A DNA stretch of 64,000 bases from Variovorax sp. ZS18.2.2 (GTDB lineage Bacteria; Pseudomonadota; Gammaproteobacteria; Burkholderiales; Burkholderiaceae_C): NCBI RefSeq assembly GCF_024701975.1, contig NZ_JANLNM010000001.1, forward strand, positions 2,108,001-2,172,000, written 5' to 3'. Shown one piece after another: positions 8,843-17,897 of this stretch; position 1 is the first letter of the stretch; the number at the start of each line of letters is the position of its first letter. The notes under the pieces are model-generated. The model saw only the letters and a program-made list of their open reading frames with translations. It was not told the DNA's origin and did not search any database. The translations under genes and the position numbers were made by a program.

Positions 8843-10585
8843 ATGCCAATCTCAAGAATCCCGACCTTGCTGGCGCTGCCCGCCATGGTCCTGGCGCTCG
8901 CCTCACCCGCCGCCCCAGCCCTCGCCCAGACCTCCGCCGAACTCTGCCGGGTAGCCACCCCCGCGGAGGCCGCCCGCTACACCACGCCCCTGCAGTCGCC
9001 GGGCATCGTCTCGCCCATCGACGGCACCTGCTGGATCCCCGCGCTGACGATCCCCAGCTTCGACGGCACCAAGCTCGCGGCCAACCTGTTCCTGCCCAAA
9101 CGCACGAGCAGCACGCAGACCTTTCCGACCATCGTGATGATCGCCAGCTGGTCCGCGCCCGGCCGCGTCGAATACATCGGCCAGCAGCAGCGGCTTGCCA
9201 GGGACGGCTACGTGGTCGCGAGCTACAGCGCGCGCGGCTTCTGGCTGTCCGAAGGCCTGGTCGGCGCGGCCGCGCCGGAAGACGTGCGCGATGTCTCCTC
9301 GGTGATCGACTGGCTGCAGGCCAACGCGCCGGTCGATGCGAACAACATCGCGGCCAGCGGCATCTCCTACGGCGCCGGCCTCTCGCTGATGGCGCTGGCC
9401 AAGGATGCGCGGATCAAGACCGCGGTGGCGCTCTCCGGCTGGGGCACGATGGCCGACGAGCTCTACGCCCGCAGCACCGGCAACGTGACCTGGGGAACCA
9501 TCCTCAGCCTGGGCACCGTCGTGGGCCGCCCCGCGCCCGAGGTGAACCAGTACATGCAGGCGCTGATGGACCCCGACACCCCGGCCGCGAAGATCGCCGA
9601 GATCACCGCGTGGTCGAAGGTGCGTTCGCCGTCCAGCTATGTGGATGCGATCAACGCGCGCAATGCGCCGGTGTTCATCAGCAAGAACTTCCAGGACGAC
9701 CTGTTCACGCCCAACTCGTCGCTCGCGATGTTCGCGGCGCTCACGGGGCCGAAGAAGTTCGTGCTCAACCCGGGCATCCACGCCTCGGCCGAGCTGACCG
9801 GCGCGTTGCTGGGCGCCGACAACTACCCGTACGACCAGGCGCACCGCTGGTTCGATCGCTGGCTCAAGGGCGTGCAGAACGGCGTGGACACCGAACCCAA
9901 GGTGACGATGCAGGTCAAGTTCAGCGACCGCCGCGAATCCTTCGCCACCTGGCCCGCGCCCGAACTGAGCGACCAGACCTACTACCTCGGCCCGCGCGGC
10001 GCGCTGCGCTTCGACCTCGGCTGCCTGTGCGGCAAGGGAGACAAGGGCTCGATCTCGTCTTCGCCCAATGCCACGCGCGGCTCCGACCTGATCCAGAACT
10101 TCTGGGACACCACGGCCACCAGCGGGCCGATCCCGGTGCTCTCCACGCTCGGCGAAACCATCAACCTGCCGGTGGTCAATTCGCTGCTGACGGTGGGCCT
10201 GTCCACCGGCGTGCGCTACGAAGGACCGGCGCTCCAGAGCACGAAGAAGATCCGGGGCATCGCCAAGCTGAACCTGCGCGTCACGCCGACACAGGCACGC
10301 TCGCAGGTGTCGGCCTACCTGTACGACGTGGATGCGATCGGCACGGGCGTGCTGATCACGCACGGCGCGGCCACGCTGCACTGGGCCACGGCGGGGCAGA
10401 CGGTCGATCTGCCGATCGACTTCTCGGCCACCGCGTACGACATTCCGGCGGGCCACCACATCGGCGTGGTACTGGACACGGCGGACAGCCTGTACGCGTC
10501 GCCGGTCAATCCGGGCGAGCGTTTCGGGGTGCGCTTCGAGTTCGACCCGGTTCTGCAAGCGACGCTGGTCGTGCCGACGCGCTGA
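8843..10585 (+). CDS. secreted CocE/NonD family alpha/beta hydrolase
   Basis: The 580-aa product starts with a Sec signal peptide (MPISRIPTLLALPAMVLALA, probable cleavage after PALAQ). It then has an S15/CocE alpha/beta-hydrolase domain with nucleophile motif SGISYGAG, an N-terminal strand segment VVASYSARGFWLSEG and a plausible catalytic His in NPGIHASAE. The C-terminal third is a jelly-roll domain of the X-Pro dipeptidyl-peptidase type (VSAYLYDVDA; IPAGHHIGVVLDTADS). The family hydrolyses esters or amides outside the cytoplasm; the substrate cannot be told from the sequence. The ATG at 8843 follows AGGAAGAAG and begins the signal peptide. A stem-loop follows the stop. Confidence 0.88.
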   Translation: MPISRIPTLLALPAMVLALASPAAPALAQTSAELCRVATPAEAARYTTPLQSPGIVSPIDGTCWIPALTIPSFDGTKLAANLFLPKRTSSTQTFPTIVMIASWSAPGRVEYIGQQQRLARDGYVVASYSARGFWLSEGLVGAAAPEDVRDVSSVIDWLQANAPVDANNIAASGISYGAGLSLMALAKDARIKTAVALSGWGTMADELYARSTGNVTWGTILSLGTVVGRPAPEVNQYMQALMDPDTPAAKIAEITAWSKVRSPSSYVDAINARNAPVFISKNFQDDLFTPNSSLAMFAALTGPKKFVLNPGIHASAELTGALLGADNYPYDQAHRWFDRWLKGVQNGVDTEPKVTMQVKFSDRRESFATWPAPELSDQTYYLGPRGALRFDLGCLCGKGDKGSISSSPNATRGSDLIQNFWDTTATSGPIPVLSTLGETINLPVVNSLLTVGLSTGVRYEGPALQSTKKIRGIAKLNLRVTPTQARSQVSAYLYDVDAIGTGVLITHGAATLHWATAGQTVDLPIDFSATAYDIPAGHHIGVVLDTADSLYASPVNPGERFGVRFEFDPVLQATLVVPTR

Positions 10586-10598
10586 GCTTCACCTTCGC

Positions 10599-10629
10599 GG
10601 GGGACACAACGCGTCAGTCGGTGTCCCCC
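10599..10629. terminator. stem-loop between convergent genes
   Basis: GGGGGACAC and GTGTCCCCC form a 9-bp perfect stem around a 13-base loop, 14 bases after the hydrolase stop. It overlaps the last codons of the opposing small gene. It probably terminates the hydrolase transcript, although no strong T-tract follows. Confidence 0.6.
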
Positions 10630-10880
10630 ACGTCGTCCATCGCCATCAGGTTCGCATCGTCGCCCTCTTCCCTGGGGCCTGTGCCCAGGTCCTCCGACAG
10701 CCCCTTGAGCACGACGTAGCCCGCCTGCAGCGCATCGCCGTATGTGGCGAAGCCTGTCGCGGCCTCCATCAGCGGCTCGAACTCCATCGAGTTGTCGAAG
10801 GATTCGAGGAGCACCCAGAAATAATCCCCGGCGTCGTGTTGGTCGACGGTGAGGGCGATGGAGATGAGTTGGCCAGCCAT
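10614..10880 (-). CDS. hypothetical acidic protein, 88 aa
   Basis: I do not recognise this protein. It is acidic, especially at its C-terminus (REEGDDANLMAMDDVGDTD). It reads as one small alpha/beta domain starting AGQLISIALTVDQHDAGDYFWVLLE. There is no signal peptide or membrane segment. Codon use matches the surrounding chromosome, and the frame is conserved-looking rather than low-complexity. It is convergent with the upstream hydrolase gene. It stands alone, so context gives no function. Confidence 0.65.
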   Translation of the reverse strand: MAGQLISIALTVDQHDAGDYFWVLLESFDNSMEFEPLMEAATGFATYGDALQAGYVVLKGLSEDLGTGPREEGDDANLMAMDDVGDTD

Positions 10881-11065
10881 GGGCGCATGGTGGCGGGGTC
10901 AAGTGACAGTCGCGCGAAACGGCTGTGAAGGTTCTGCTGCCGCAGTGGAACCCGGCAATCGTGTGATCTGGTTGGCAGGCCCGCCGATGAACCGTCGCCA
11001 AAACACTACGTTCCTGCGCGTATCCGGCCTTCACGGCTGACACGGCAATCGGCGATGCTCGGGTC

Positions 11066-11401
11066 ATGTCCACGGCGCGTTCCCCACTGTCCTTTCGCCC
11101 CGGCTGGCGCATTGCAGCGTCGATCTATACGGTCGCCGGCGTGGTGTGCGTGCTGGGCAGCGCGGCCGTTCCGGAAAGCGATGTGGGCATGCTGGTCGCC
11201 ATCGCGGGTGGGCTGCCGTGGTCGCTGGGCCTGCTCACGCTCGATCTTTCGCCCGGCGTGGCGAACACCGCGCTGCTGCTGCTCGCGGGCAGTTGGGCAG
11301 TCAATGCGGGGCTGCTGTGGTGGCTGGCGCTGCGGCCGCGCGACTCGGCGTTCCAGGGCGACGCCAGCGTGCCGACCAGCGCCGCGAAGCGGACGCGATA
11401 G
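11066..11401 (+). CDS. small membrane protein, 111 aa
   Basis: An unrecognised protein with three hydrophobic stretches: about residues 17-35 (ASIYTVAGVVCVLGSAAV), 42-58 (LVAIAGGLPWSLGLLTL) and 66-89 (ANTALLLLAGSWAVNAGLLWWLAL). It resembles the SCO4225/DUF-type small inner-membrane proteins in layout, but no motif assigns a function. The C-terminal 20 residues are polar and basic (SAAKRTR), suggesting a cytoplasmic tail. The next gene on the same strand is 150 bases away and probably separate. Confidence 0.65.
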   Translation: MSTARSPLSFRPGWRIAASIYTVAGVVCVLGSAAVPESDVGMLVAIAGGLPWSLGLLTLDLSPGVANTALLLLAGSWAVNAGLLWWLALRPRDSAFQGDASVPTSAAKRTR

Positions 11402-11551
11402 ACCTTCGAGGCTTCGGCGCCGCGCGCTGTCATTGCGCAACGGCGGCCATTCGCACACCAACGGATCGTGCGAATATTTGGATGCGATCATTCCGCATGC
11501 ATGCGCCCACGCATCGCACATCCAAATCCAAGAACAAAGGAAGACAAAAGA

Positions 11552-12694
11552 ATGCCCAGACCCCAGCATCCCAATTCGCCGCTGATCGGCGTTCCCGGCG
11601 GCCGCCACCTGCTCGACACCCCCGCCCTGCTGATCGACCTGCCCGCGATGACCCGCAACATCGAACGCATGGCCGCCTTTGCCAAGGCGCGCGGCATCGG
11701 CCTCAGGCCGCACGTGAAGACCCACAAGTCGATCGAGATCGCGCGGCGCCAGGTGGCCGCGGGCGCCATCGGCGTGAGCTGCGTCACCCTGGGCGAGGCG
11801 GAAGTCATGGTCGACGGCGGCATCCGCAGCGTGCTGATCACCTCGCCCGCCGTCACGCCGAGCAAGATCGCGCGCCTCGTCAAGCTCGCCGAGCGCGCGG
11901 CGCCCGGCGGCGTGATGGTGGTGGCCGACAACCTGGCCAACGTGGCCGACCTGGCCCGGGCCGCGAGCGGGCTGCTGCATCCGCTGCCTGTGCTGGTCGA
12001 CTACGGCGCCGGCTACAACCGCACCGGCGCCGCGAACGAGGCGCAGGTGCTCGCGCTCGCCGCAGCCATTGCCGCCGAGCCGGGCCTGCGGCTGCGCGGC
12101 CTTCAGGCCTATGCGGGCAACCTGCAGCACATCGTGGCGCGCGAAGAACGCAGCGCGGCGGCCGCGGCACTGCGCGAAACCGTGGCGGGCATCGTCGCGG
12201 CGGCCCGGCGCAAGGGAATCCATTTCGAGATCGTCACCGGTGCCGGCACCGGCACCCACGACCTCGATTCGGAGCAGAACGCCTTCACCGAACTGCAGGC
12301 CGGCTCCTATGTCTTCATGGACGCGGAATACACGCAGGTGCTGGCCGCCGGCACCGAGCCTTCGCCCTTCGAGGTGGCCCTCTTCGTGCAGACGGCCGTG
12401 GTCAGCACCAATGCGGCGGACTGGGTCACGGTCGACGGCGGCACCAAATGCTTCGCCACGGACAGCGGCGTGCCGCTGGTCGCTCGCGGTATCGATGCCG
12501 CGAGCCGCTACGCCTTCTTCGGCGACGAGCACGGCAAGCTGATGCCGGCGGGGACGCGGCCCGCGCTGGGCACGCGCATTGAGTTCGTGACGCCGCATTG
12601 CGATCCGACGGTGAACCTGCACGACGTCTATCACGTGGTCGAAGGCGGCGCGCTGGTGGCGATCTGGCCGGTGGATGCGCGCGGGAAGCGATAG
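11552..12694 (+). CDS. DSD1-family PLP-dependent enzyme (D-threonine aldolase / D-serine dehydratase-like)
   Basis: A 380-aa fold-type III PLP enzyme. The N-terminal alanine-racemase-like barrel carries RPHVKTHKS, where the Lys binds PLP. The C-terminal beta domain ends with a metal-binding HCDPTVNLHD motif typical of the D-threonine aldolase / eukaryotic-type D-serine dehydratase family. It probably cleaves or dehydrates a beta-hydroxy D-amino acid using PLP and a divalent metal. The start at 11552 is supported by AAAGGAAGAC just upstream. It is followed by an acyl-CoA dehydrogenase-like gene 86 bases later; a functional link is not evident. Confidence 0.88.
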   Translation: MPRPQHPNSPLIGVPGGRHLLDTPALLIDLPAMTRNIERMAAFAKARGIGLRPHVKTHKSIEIARRQVAAGAIGVSCVTLGEAEVMVDGGIRSVLITSPAVTPSKIARLVKLAERAAPGGVMVVADNLANVADLARAASGLLHPLPVLVDYGAGYNRTGAANEAQVLALAAAIAAEPGLRLRGLQAYAGNLQHIVAREERSAAAAALRETVAGIVAAARRKGIHFEIVTGAGTGTHDLDSEQNAFTELQAGSYVFMDAEYTQVLAAGTEPSPFEVALFVQTAVVSTNAADWVTVDGGTKCFATDSGVPLVARGIDAASRYAFFGDEHGKLMPAGTRPALGTRIEFVTPHCDPTVNLHDVYHVVEGGALVAIWPVDARGKR

Positions 12695-12780
12695 CCCATT
12701 GCGGACGGCGTACTCGGCATAAGGAAACTCGGAAAGCGTATTTCCCAAGACGGGTGCGGCCGGGGCACAGTCCGGGTCCA

Positions 12781-14043
12781 ATGCCCATCCTCCAAGACAC
12801 ACCGCGCCCGACGCGCGCCCCCGATGTGGCGTCGGCAGCGCCCTCCTCGCAACAACTGCTCGCGCGCTTTCGCCCCATCTTCAACCGCATCGCCGTGCAC
12901 GCGGCGCAGCGCGAAAACGACCGCGAACTGGCCCATGAGCCGGTCGCCTGGCTCAACGCCGAACGCTTCGGCGCCCTGCGCGTGCCTGCCGAATACGGCG
13001 GCATCGGAGCGTCGGTCGAGCAGTTGTACGACCTGCTCATCGAGCTCGGCGAGGCCGACTCCAACCTGCCGCAGATCCTGCGCGCGCACTTCAGCTTCAT
13101 CGAGCGGCTGTTCGCGGAGATCGATCCGTCGCTGCATGGCCCGTGGATGCGGCTTGCGGCCGAAGGCGTGATCTTCGGCAACGCCACCACGGAACTGGGC
13201 GAAGGCGCGCTCGGCGCGCTGCAGACCACGCTGTCGCGCGACGGCGATGCATGGCGGCTCGACGGCGACAAGTACTACAGCACCGGCACGCTCTACGCCG
13301 ACTGGATCTCGGTCTCGGCCCAGCGCCTGAACGCCGACGGCAGCAGCGACCGCGTGATCGCGCTCGTGCCCTCGGAAGCCGAAGGCGTGGAGCGCGTCGA
13401 CGATTGGCGCGGCTTCGGCCAGCGGCTGAGCGCATCGGGCACCACGCGCTTTCGCAACGTGCGGGTGAAGCCCGAGAACGTGCTGCTCTACGTGCGCGAC
13501 CAGCCGACGCCGCTCACCGCGCATTTCCAACTCACGCATCTCGCCACGCTGGCGGGCATCGCACGCGCCATCGTGCGCGACGCGGTCGCCTTCGTGCAGC
13601 CGCGCAAGCGGGTCTACAGCCACGGCAGCGGCGACACGCCGCGTGAAGATCCGCTGGTGCAGCAGGTCATCGGCCAGCTGGCGAGCACCGCGTTCATCGC
13701 GGCGTCCACCGTGCAGGCCGTGGCGCGCGGGCTCGGCGAGGTCGACCGCTTCCGCCAGCGCGGCGAAGCCGTTCCCGAGAGCCTGCTGTTCGAGGTGGAA
13801 CTCAACACCGCGAAGGCGCAGGCCGGCATCGTCGATGCGGTGCTGCAGGCGGGCACGCGGCTCTTCGACATCGGCGGCGCCTCGGCGCTGCAGGAAGACC
13901 GCCGGCTCGACCGCCACTGGCGCAACGCGCGCACGCTGGCATCGCACAACCCGACGATCTACAAGGGGCGCGTGGTCGGCGATCACCTGCTCAACGGAGC
14001 GAGGCCGACGTTCTACTGGGCGGTGGGAGCGATTGCGGCCTGA
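12781..14043 (+). CDS. acyl-CoA dehydrogenase family monooxygenase (SfnB/DszC-like)
   Basis: The 420-aa protein has an acyl-CoA dehydrogenase fold: an N-terminal helical domain with RVPAEYGGIGAS, a middle beta domain with GNATTELGEGALGALQTTL and LDGDKYYSTGTLYADW, and a C-terminal helical bundle ending DIGGASALQEDRRLDRHWRNARTLASHNP. The HWRNARTLASHNP ending and the missing acyl-CoA catalytic Glu loop point to the flavin-dependent monooxygenase branch (DszC, SfnB), which oxidises sulfur compounds with reduced FMN. It likely serves organosulfur or sulfone use. No flavin reductase is adjacent. The start is the ATG at 12781. Confidence 0.85.
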   Translation: MPILQDTPRPTRAPDVASAAPSSQQLLARFRPIFNRIAVHAAQRENDRELAHEPVAWLNAERFGALRVPAEYGGIGASVEQLYDLLIELGEADSNLPQILRAHFSFIERLFAEIDPSLHGPWMRLAAEGVIFGNATTELGEGALGALQTTLSRDGDAWRLDGDKYYSTGTLYADWISVSAQRLNADGSSDRVIALVPSEAEGVERVDDWRGFGQRLSASGTTRFRNVRVKPENVLLYVRDQPTPLTAHFQLTHLATLAGIARAIVRDAVAFVQPRKRVYSHGSGDTPREDPLVQQVIGQLASTAFIAASTVQAVARGLGEVDRFRQRGEAVPESLLFEVELNTAKAQAGIVDAVLQAGTRLFDIGGASALQEDRRLDRHWRNARTLASHNPTIYKGRVVGDHLLNGARPTFYWAVGAIAA

Positions 14044-14065
14044 CGGCGCAAGAAAAGCGGAGGCC

Positions 14066-14380
14066 TCAGACGCGAGGCAGCGCGGCGAGAAAAGTGGAGA
14101 CAACGATCGCGGCAGCGCGATCCAGTTGCAGGATGTCGGCCACATCGAAGGCGTGTGGCGCGGTGCGTCCACTCGCGCCGAGGGGCTTGCGGATCTCGAC
14201 AAGCACTTCGGCCGCGAGTTCGCGATCGCTGCGCGGTCCGCCGTCGGGGTGCATCACCCACTCATCGACTTGATCGAACGGAATGCTGCGGAAGACCCCA
14301 ACGATGGGGATGTACTTGTAGCGATCCTCGCCCACCAGGATGGGCACACTGAGGTTACAAAAGAACGTGGTCGTCGACAT
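14066..14380 (-). CDS. hypothetical protein, 104 aa
   Basis: An unrecognised, soluble-looking protein. It starts MSTTTFFCNLSVPILVGEDRYKYIPIVGVFRS and contains a DEWVMHPDGGPRSDRELAAEVLVEIRK segment that reads like an alpha/beta domain. No signal peptide, no membrane segment. It converges with the preceding dehydrogenase gene, leaving 22 bases between stops. The following 288 bases up to the next gene hold an AT-rich stretch (around 14480-14560), but I see no gene there. Confidence 0.6.
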   Translation of the reverse strand: MSTTTFFCNLSVPILVGEDRYKYIPIVGVFRSIPFDQVDEWVMHPDGGPRSDRELAAEVLVEIRKPLGASGRTAPHAFDVADILQLDRAAAIVVSTFLAALPRV

Positions 14381-14668
14381 GCGGGGTCGCCGTCGCTAGG
14401 CAAAGCGTTCGATTGTTAGGGAGTGCGAGTTCAGGAGCCATCCTTCCAAGGGACTACTCCCCGACAAGACGTGACCTTCTGCACACAAATTGATTCCATT
14501 TCCTTTCATCCTCCCTATAAAACAACTACTTAATTCTTACACACAGATACCCGATGTGTGTTAAATGCCGATTTCTTCGAGAACCGAAGTGCATAAATCG
14601 TTCGGAAAGGAAGGCGCCGCACTCCTTTTTCGGAGCGCGGACGATGCAACACAAGGGTGGCTTGCCGG

Positions 14669-15499
14669 TCAGGCGGGTGGATCGAAACGCGGTGCGCGCC
14701 GCTCGATGTTGGCCTTCACGGCTTCGACTTGGTTCGCGCTGCCGATCAGCGCCTTCTGCTCGACCGACTCGGCCATCAGCAGCTCCGCTGCGCCCTCTGA
14801 CATCGCCGCGTTGAGCAGGCGCTTGCCGGCGCGAATCGCATCGGGACTCTTGCCCGCGATCTCGTGCGCCATCTGCAATGCCTCGGCCAGCGGGTCGGCC
14901 GAGAGGCGCGTGGCAAAACCGATCTGCAGCGCCTCTTCGCCCGAGAAGATGCGCCCGGTGAAGGTGAGCTCGCGCACCACGTCGTTGCGTGCCAGTTCGC
15001 GCATCAACACCATGCCGGCCATGTCGGGCACCAGGCCCCATTTGATCTCCATCACCGACAGCTTCGTGTCGGGCGCGACGATGCGGATGTCCGCGCCCAG
15101 CGCCACCTGAAGACCACCACCGAAAGCCACGCCGTGCACGGCGGCGATGACCGGCACCGGCACCTCGCGCCAGACCATCGCGACGTGCTGCGCAGCGTTG
15201 GAGACGCCATGGGTGCGCTTCACCAGATCGGCCCCTGCCGCGCCCTCACCCAGCACGCCCTCGCCCGCGCCCTGCTGCTGCATGCGCTCGAACGAGGCCA
15301 TGTCGAGCCCCGCGCAGAACGCCTTGCCGCGGCCGGAAATCACCACGGCGCGCACCGCCGTGTCGGCGCGGAGGGCCTCGCCGGCTTCGATCAGCGCATC
15401 GAACATCGCGGGGTCGAGCGCGTTCATCTTGTCGGCGCGTGCCAGCTGCAGTTCCACCACGCCGTCGGGGTGGAGGGTCCATTCGATGCGATCGCTCAT
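14669..15499 (-). CDS. crotonase / enoyl-CoA hydratase family protein
   Basis: A 276-aa crotonase-fold enzyme. The first oxyanion-hole strand is GKAFCAGLDMASF, the second AAVHGVAFGGGLQVALGADIRI; the catalytic region reads SVMEIKWGLVPDMAGMVLM. The Asp in LVPDM, where classical hydratases carry a second Glu, suggests an isomerase-like or altered activity within the family. It is a cytosolic acyl-CoA enzyme, probably in fatty-acid or aromatic degradation. The gene stands alone and divergent from the PhoX phosphatase gene, with 99 bases between the two starts. Confidence 0.9.
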   Translation of the reverse strand: MSDRIEWTLHPDGVVELQLARADKMNALDPAMFDALIEAGEALRADTAVRAVVISGRGKAFCAGLDMASFERMQQQGAGEGVLGEGAAGADLVKRTHGVSNAAQHVAMVWREVPVPVIAAVHGVAFGGGLQVALGADIRIVAPDTKLSVMEIKWGLVPDMAGMVLMRELARNDVVRELTFTGRIFSGEEALQIGFATRLSADPLAEALQMAHEIAGKSPDAIRAGKRLLNAAMSEGAAELLMAESVEQKALIGSANQVEAVKANIERRAPRFDPPA

Positions 15500-15598
15500 G
15501 CGTGTCTCCTTGTGGATTTCGTTGTGGGTTTTGGCCAGTATCGCCCGGCGCGGAGGCTCGGCGATGATCGCGGCTGTCGCCTACCCAACACCCCTGCC

Positions 15599-17476
15599 AT
15601 GCCGCTGGACCGTCGCCACTTTCTTCTTCAATCGGGTTCGGCCGCCGCCGTGGTCGCGCTGTTCGGCCAGTCCCATGCAGCGCCGGTTACCGGGCGCGGC
15701 CGCACTGCCACTGCCGGCCATGCGCTCGGCTTCACGGCCGTCCCCGCGTCGCTGCGCGATGCCGTCGCGATCCCGGCCGAATACGAGTGGCAACTGCTCT
15801 ATGCCTGGGGCACGCCGACGGGCATTGCGGGCCCGATGCCGGCCTTTGCACCGAATGCCGGCAACACCGCCGACGAGCAGGCGCTCCAGGCCGGCATGCA
15901 CCACGACGGCATGCATTTCTTTCCGCTCTCCGTGCCGGACCGCGCCCTGCTCGTGATGAACCACGAGTACACCGACGAGCAACTGCTGCACGCGGACGGC
16001 ATCAAGGAATGGACAGCGGAGAAGGTGCGCAAGTCGCTGCATGCGATGGGCGTGTCGGTGATCGAGATACGCCGGACCGCCAGGGGCTGGCAGCAGGTGC
16101 GGCCCTCACCCTTTGCGCGCCGCATCCACGGCAACACGCCCATGCGCATCGCCGGCCCGGCCGCGGGCACGCCGCTGATGCGCACCGCCGCCGACCCGGC
16201 CGGCGACCAGGTCTTCGGCACCTTCGCCAACTGCGCGATGGGCGTCACGCCCTGGGGCACATATCTCACCTGCGAAGAGAACTTCCACGGCTACTTCGGT
16301 GGCCCGAAGGAGGCGGCGAAGGACATGACGGATGCACAGCGCCGCTACGGCACGGTCCCGGGTTCGCAATGGGTCGAATACTGGCGATTCGAGGAGCGCT
16401 TCGACCTGAGCCGCCACCCGAACGAGCCGCACCGCTTCGGCTGGGTGGTCGAGATCGACCCCTTCGAACCCGGCGCCGCGCCGATCAAGCGCACGGCGCT
16501 GGGCCGCAAGCGCCAGGAGAGCGCCACCTGCACGACGTCGAAAGACGGCCGCGCGGTCGTCTACATGGGCGACGATGCGCGCTTCGAATACATCTACAAA
16601 TTCGTCAGCAAGGACTCGATCGTCGCCGTGACCGACGCGCCGCAGGCGCCGGCCAACAGCCGCCTGCTCGACGAGGGCACGCTCTACGTGGCGCGCTTCG
16701 ACCCCGACGGACGCGGCCAATGGCTCGAACTCACGCACGGCCGCAACGGCCTCGACGCGTCCAGCGGCTTTGCCGACCAGGCCGAGGTGCTGATCCACGC
16801 GCGCCTGGCAGGCGACATCGTCGGCGGCACGAAGATGGACCGCCCCGAGTGGATCGCCGTGCATCCGCACAGCCGCGAGGTCTACGTCACCCTCACCAAC
16901 AACAGCCAGCGCGGCGACGCCGGCAAGCCCGCGCCCGATGCCGCCAACCCGCGCGCCAACAACCTCTTCGGCGGCATCCTGCGCTGGCGCGAGGACGGCA
17001 ACGATGCGGCGAGCACCGGCTTCGCCTGGGACCACTTCGCGCTCGCTAGCGACCCCGCGCAGGCGGGCAGCGGCGCGCGCTATCCCGCCGCCGACGCCGA
17101 CATGTTCGGCAGCCCCGACGGCCTGCATTTCGACAGCGGCGGCCTGCTCTGGATCCAGACCGACATGAGCGGCCAGGTGATCGGCAAGCCCGCCTACGCG
17201 TCGCTGGGCAACAACCAGATGCTGTGCGCCGACCCGGCCACCGGTCGGATCAAGCGCTTCCTGACCGGGCCGAACGGCAGCGAGATCACCGGCTGCGTGG
17301 TCACGCCCGACCGCCGCACGCTGTTCGTGAACATCCAGCATCCGGGCGAGGCGCGCGACGATGGCAATGGCACGCCCGTGAGCGCCTGGCCCGACGGCAC
17401 GACACCGGGCTCCGCGCGACCGCGCTCGGCAACGCTGGCGATCCGTCGTCGCGACGGCGGTATCGTCGGCACCTGA
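15599..17476 (+). CDS. PhoX-family alkaline phosphatase, Tat-exported
   Basis: The 625-aa product opens with a twin-arginine signal (DRRHFLLQSGSAAAVVALFG), consistent with export of a folded metalloprotein. The body is a PhoX/DUF839 beta-propeller: MNHEYTDE, GVTPWGTYLTCEENFHGYFG, YMGDDARFEYIYKFV and a late FGSPDGLHFDSGGLLWIQTDMSG. PhoX enzymes are Ca/Fe-dependent periplasmic phosphatases that release phosphate from phosphoesters. The ATG at 15599 places the Tat motif at residues 4-8. No Pho box was recognised. A DUF488 gene follows after 21 bases. Confidence 0.9.
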   Translation: MPLDRRHFLLQSGSAAAVVALFGQSHAAPVTGRGRTATAGHALGFTAVPASLRDAVAIPAEYEWQLLYAWGTPTGIAGPMPAFAPNAGNTADEQALQAGMHHDGMHFFPLSVPDRALLVMNHEYTDEQLLHADGIKEWTAEKVRKSLHAMGVSVIEIRRTARGWQQVRPSPFARRIHGNTPMRIAGPAAGTPLMRTAADPAGDQVFGTFANCAMGVTPWGTYLTCEENFHGYFGGPKEAAKDMTDAQRRYGTVPGSQWVEYWRFEERFDLSRHPNEPHRFGWVVEIDPFEPGAAPIKRTALGRKRQESATCTTSKDGRAVVYMGDDARFEYIYKFVSKDSIVAVTDAPQAPANSRLLDEGTLYVARFDPDGRGQWLELTHGRNGLDASSGFADQAEVLIHARLAGDIVGGTKMDRPEWIAVHPHSREVYVTLTNNSQRGDAGKPAPDAANPRANNLFGGILRWREDGNDAASTGFAWDHFALASDPAQAGSGARYPAADADMFGSPDGLHFDSGGLLWIQTDMSGQVIGKPAYASLGNNQMLCADPATGRIKRFLTGPNGSEITGCVVTPDRRTLFVNIQHPGEARDDGNGTPVSAWPDGTTPGSARPRSATLAIRRRDGGIVGT

Positions 17477-17497
17477 CGAGAACAAGGAGACCCATCC

Positions 17498-17896
17498 ATG
17501 AGCATCCGCATCGTTCGCCTGGGCACACCGCGCGCACCCGGCGAGGGCCTGCGCGTCGGCACCGTGCGCCGCCCGCCGCGCGGCGTTCCGAAGACCGAGT
17601 TCGCCTCGCAGGATTGGTATGACGTCTGGTACCCCAACCTCGCGCCGTCCGCCGAAACGATGAAGCTGGGCCAGGAGGCGCAGGCAACGCAGGAGCCCGC
17701 GCAATGGAACGCCTTCGCGCGCAAGTACAAGGCCGAGATGGCCGAGTCCGACGCGAGCCGCAGCCTCGATCTGCTCGCCGCGCTGTCGCACAGCGCCGCC
17801 CTTGCGGTCGGCTGCTATTGCGAGGACGAATCGCGCTGCCACCGCTCGCTGCTGCGCGGGCTGCTGGCCGAGCGCGGCGCGGACATCGCGGGCTGA
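17498..17896 (+). CDS. DUF488 family protein
   Basis: A 132-aa protein with the DUF488 layout: an N-terminal strand-rich part with VGTVRRPPRG, a central DWYDVWYPNLAPS, and the C-terminal signature GCYCEDESRCHRSLLRGLL. The two Cys and the His of that motif are the strongest conserved residues of the family. Function is unknown; some members are linked to nucleotide or DNA-repair contexts. It lies 21 bases after the phosphatase gene and may share its transcript. It converges with the GST gene, whose stop is one base away. Confidence 0.85.
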   Translation: MSIRIVRLGTPRAPGEGLRVGTVRRPPRGVPKTEFASQDWYDVWYPNLAPSAETMKLGQEAQATQEPAQWNAFARKYKAEMAESDASRSLDLLAALSHSAALAVGCYCEDESRCHRSLLRGLLAERGADIAG

Positions 17897-17897
17897 A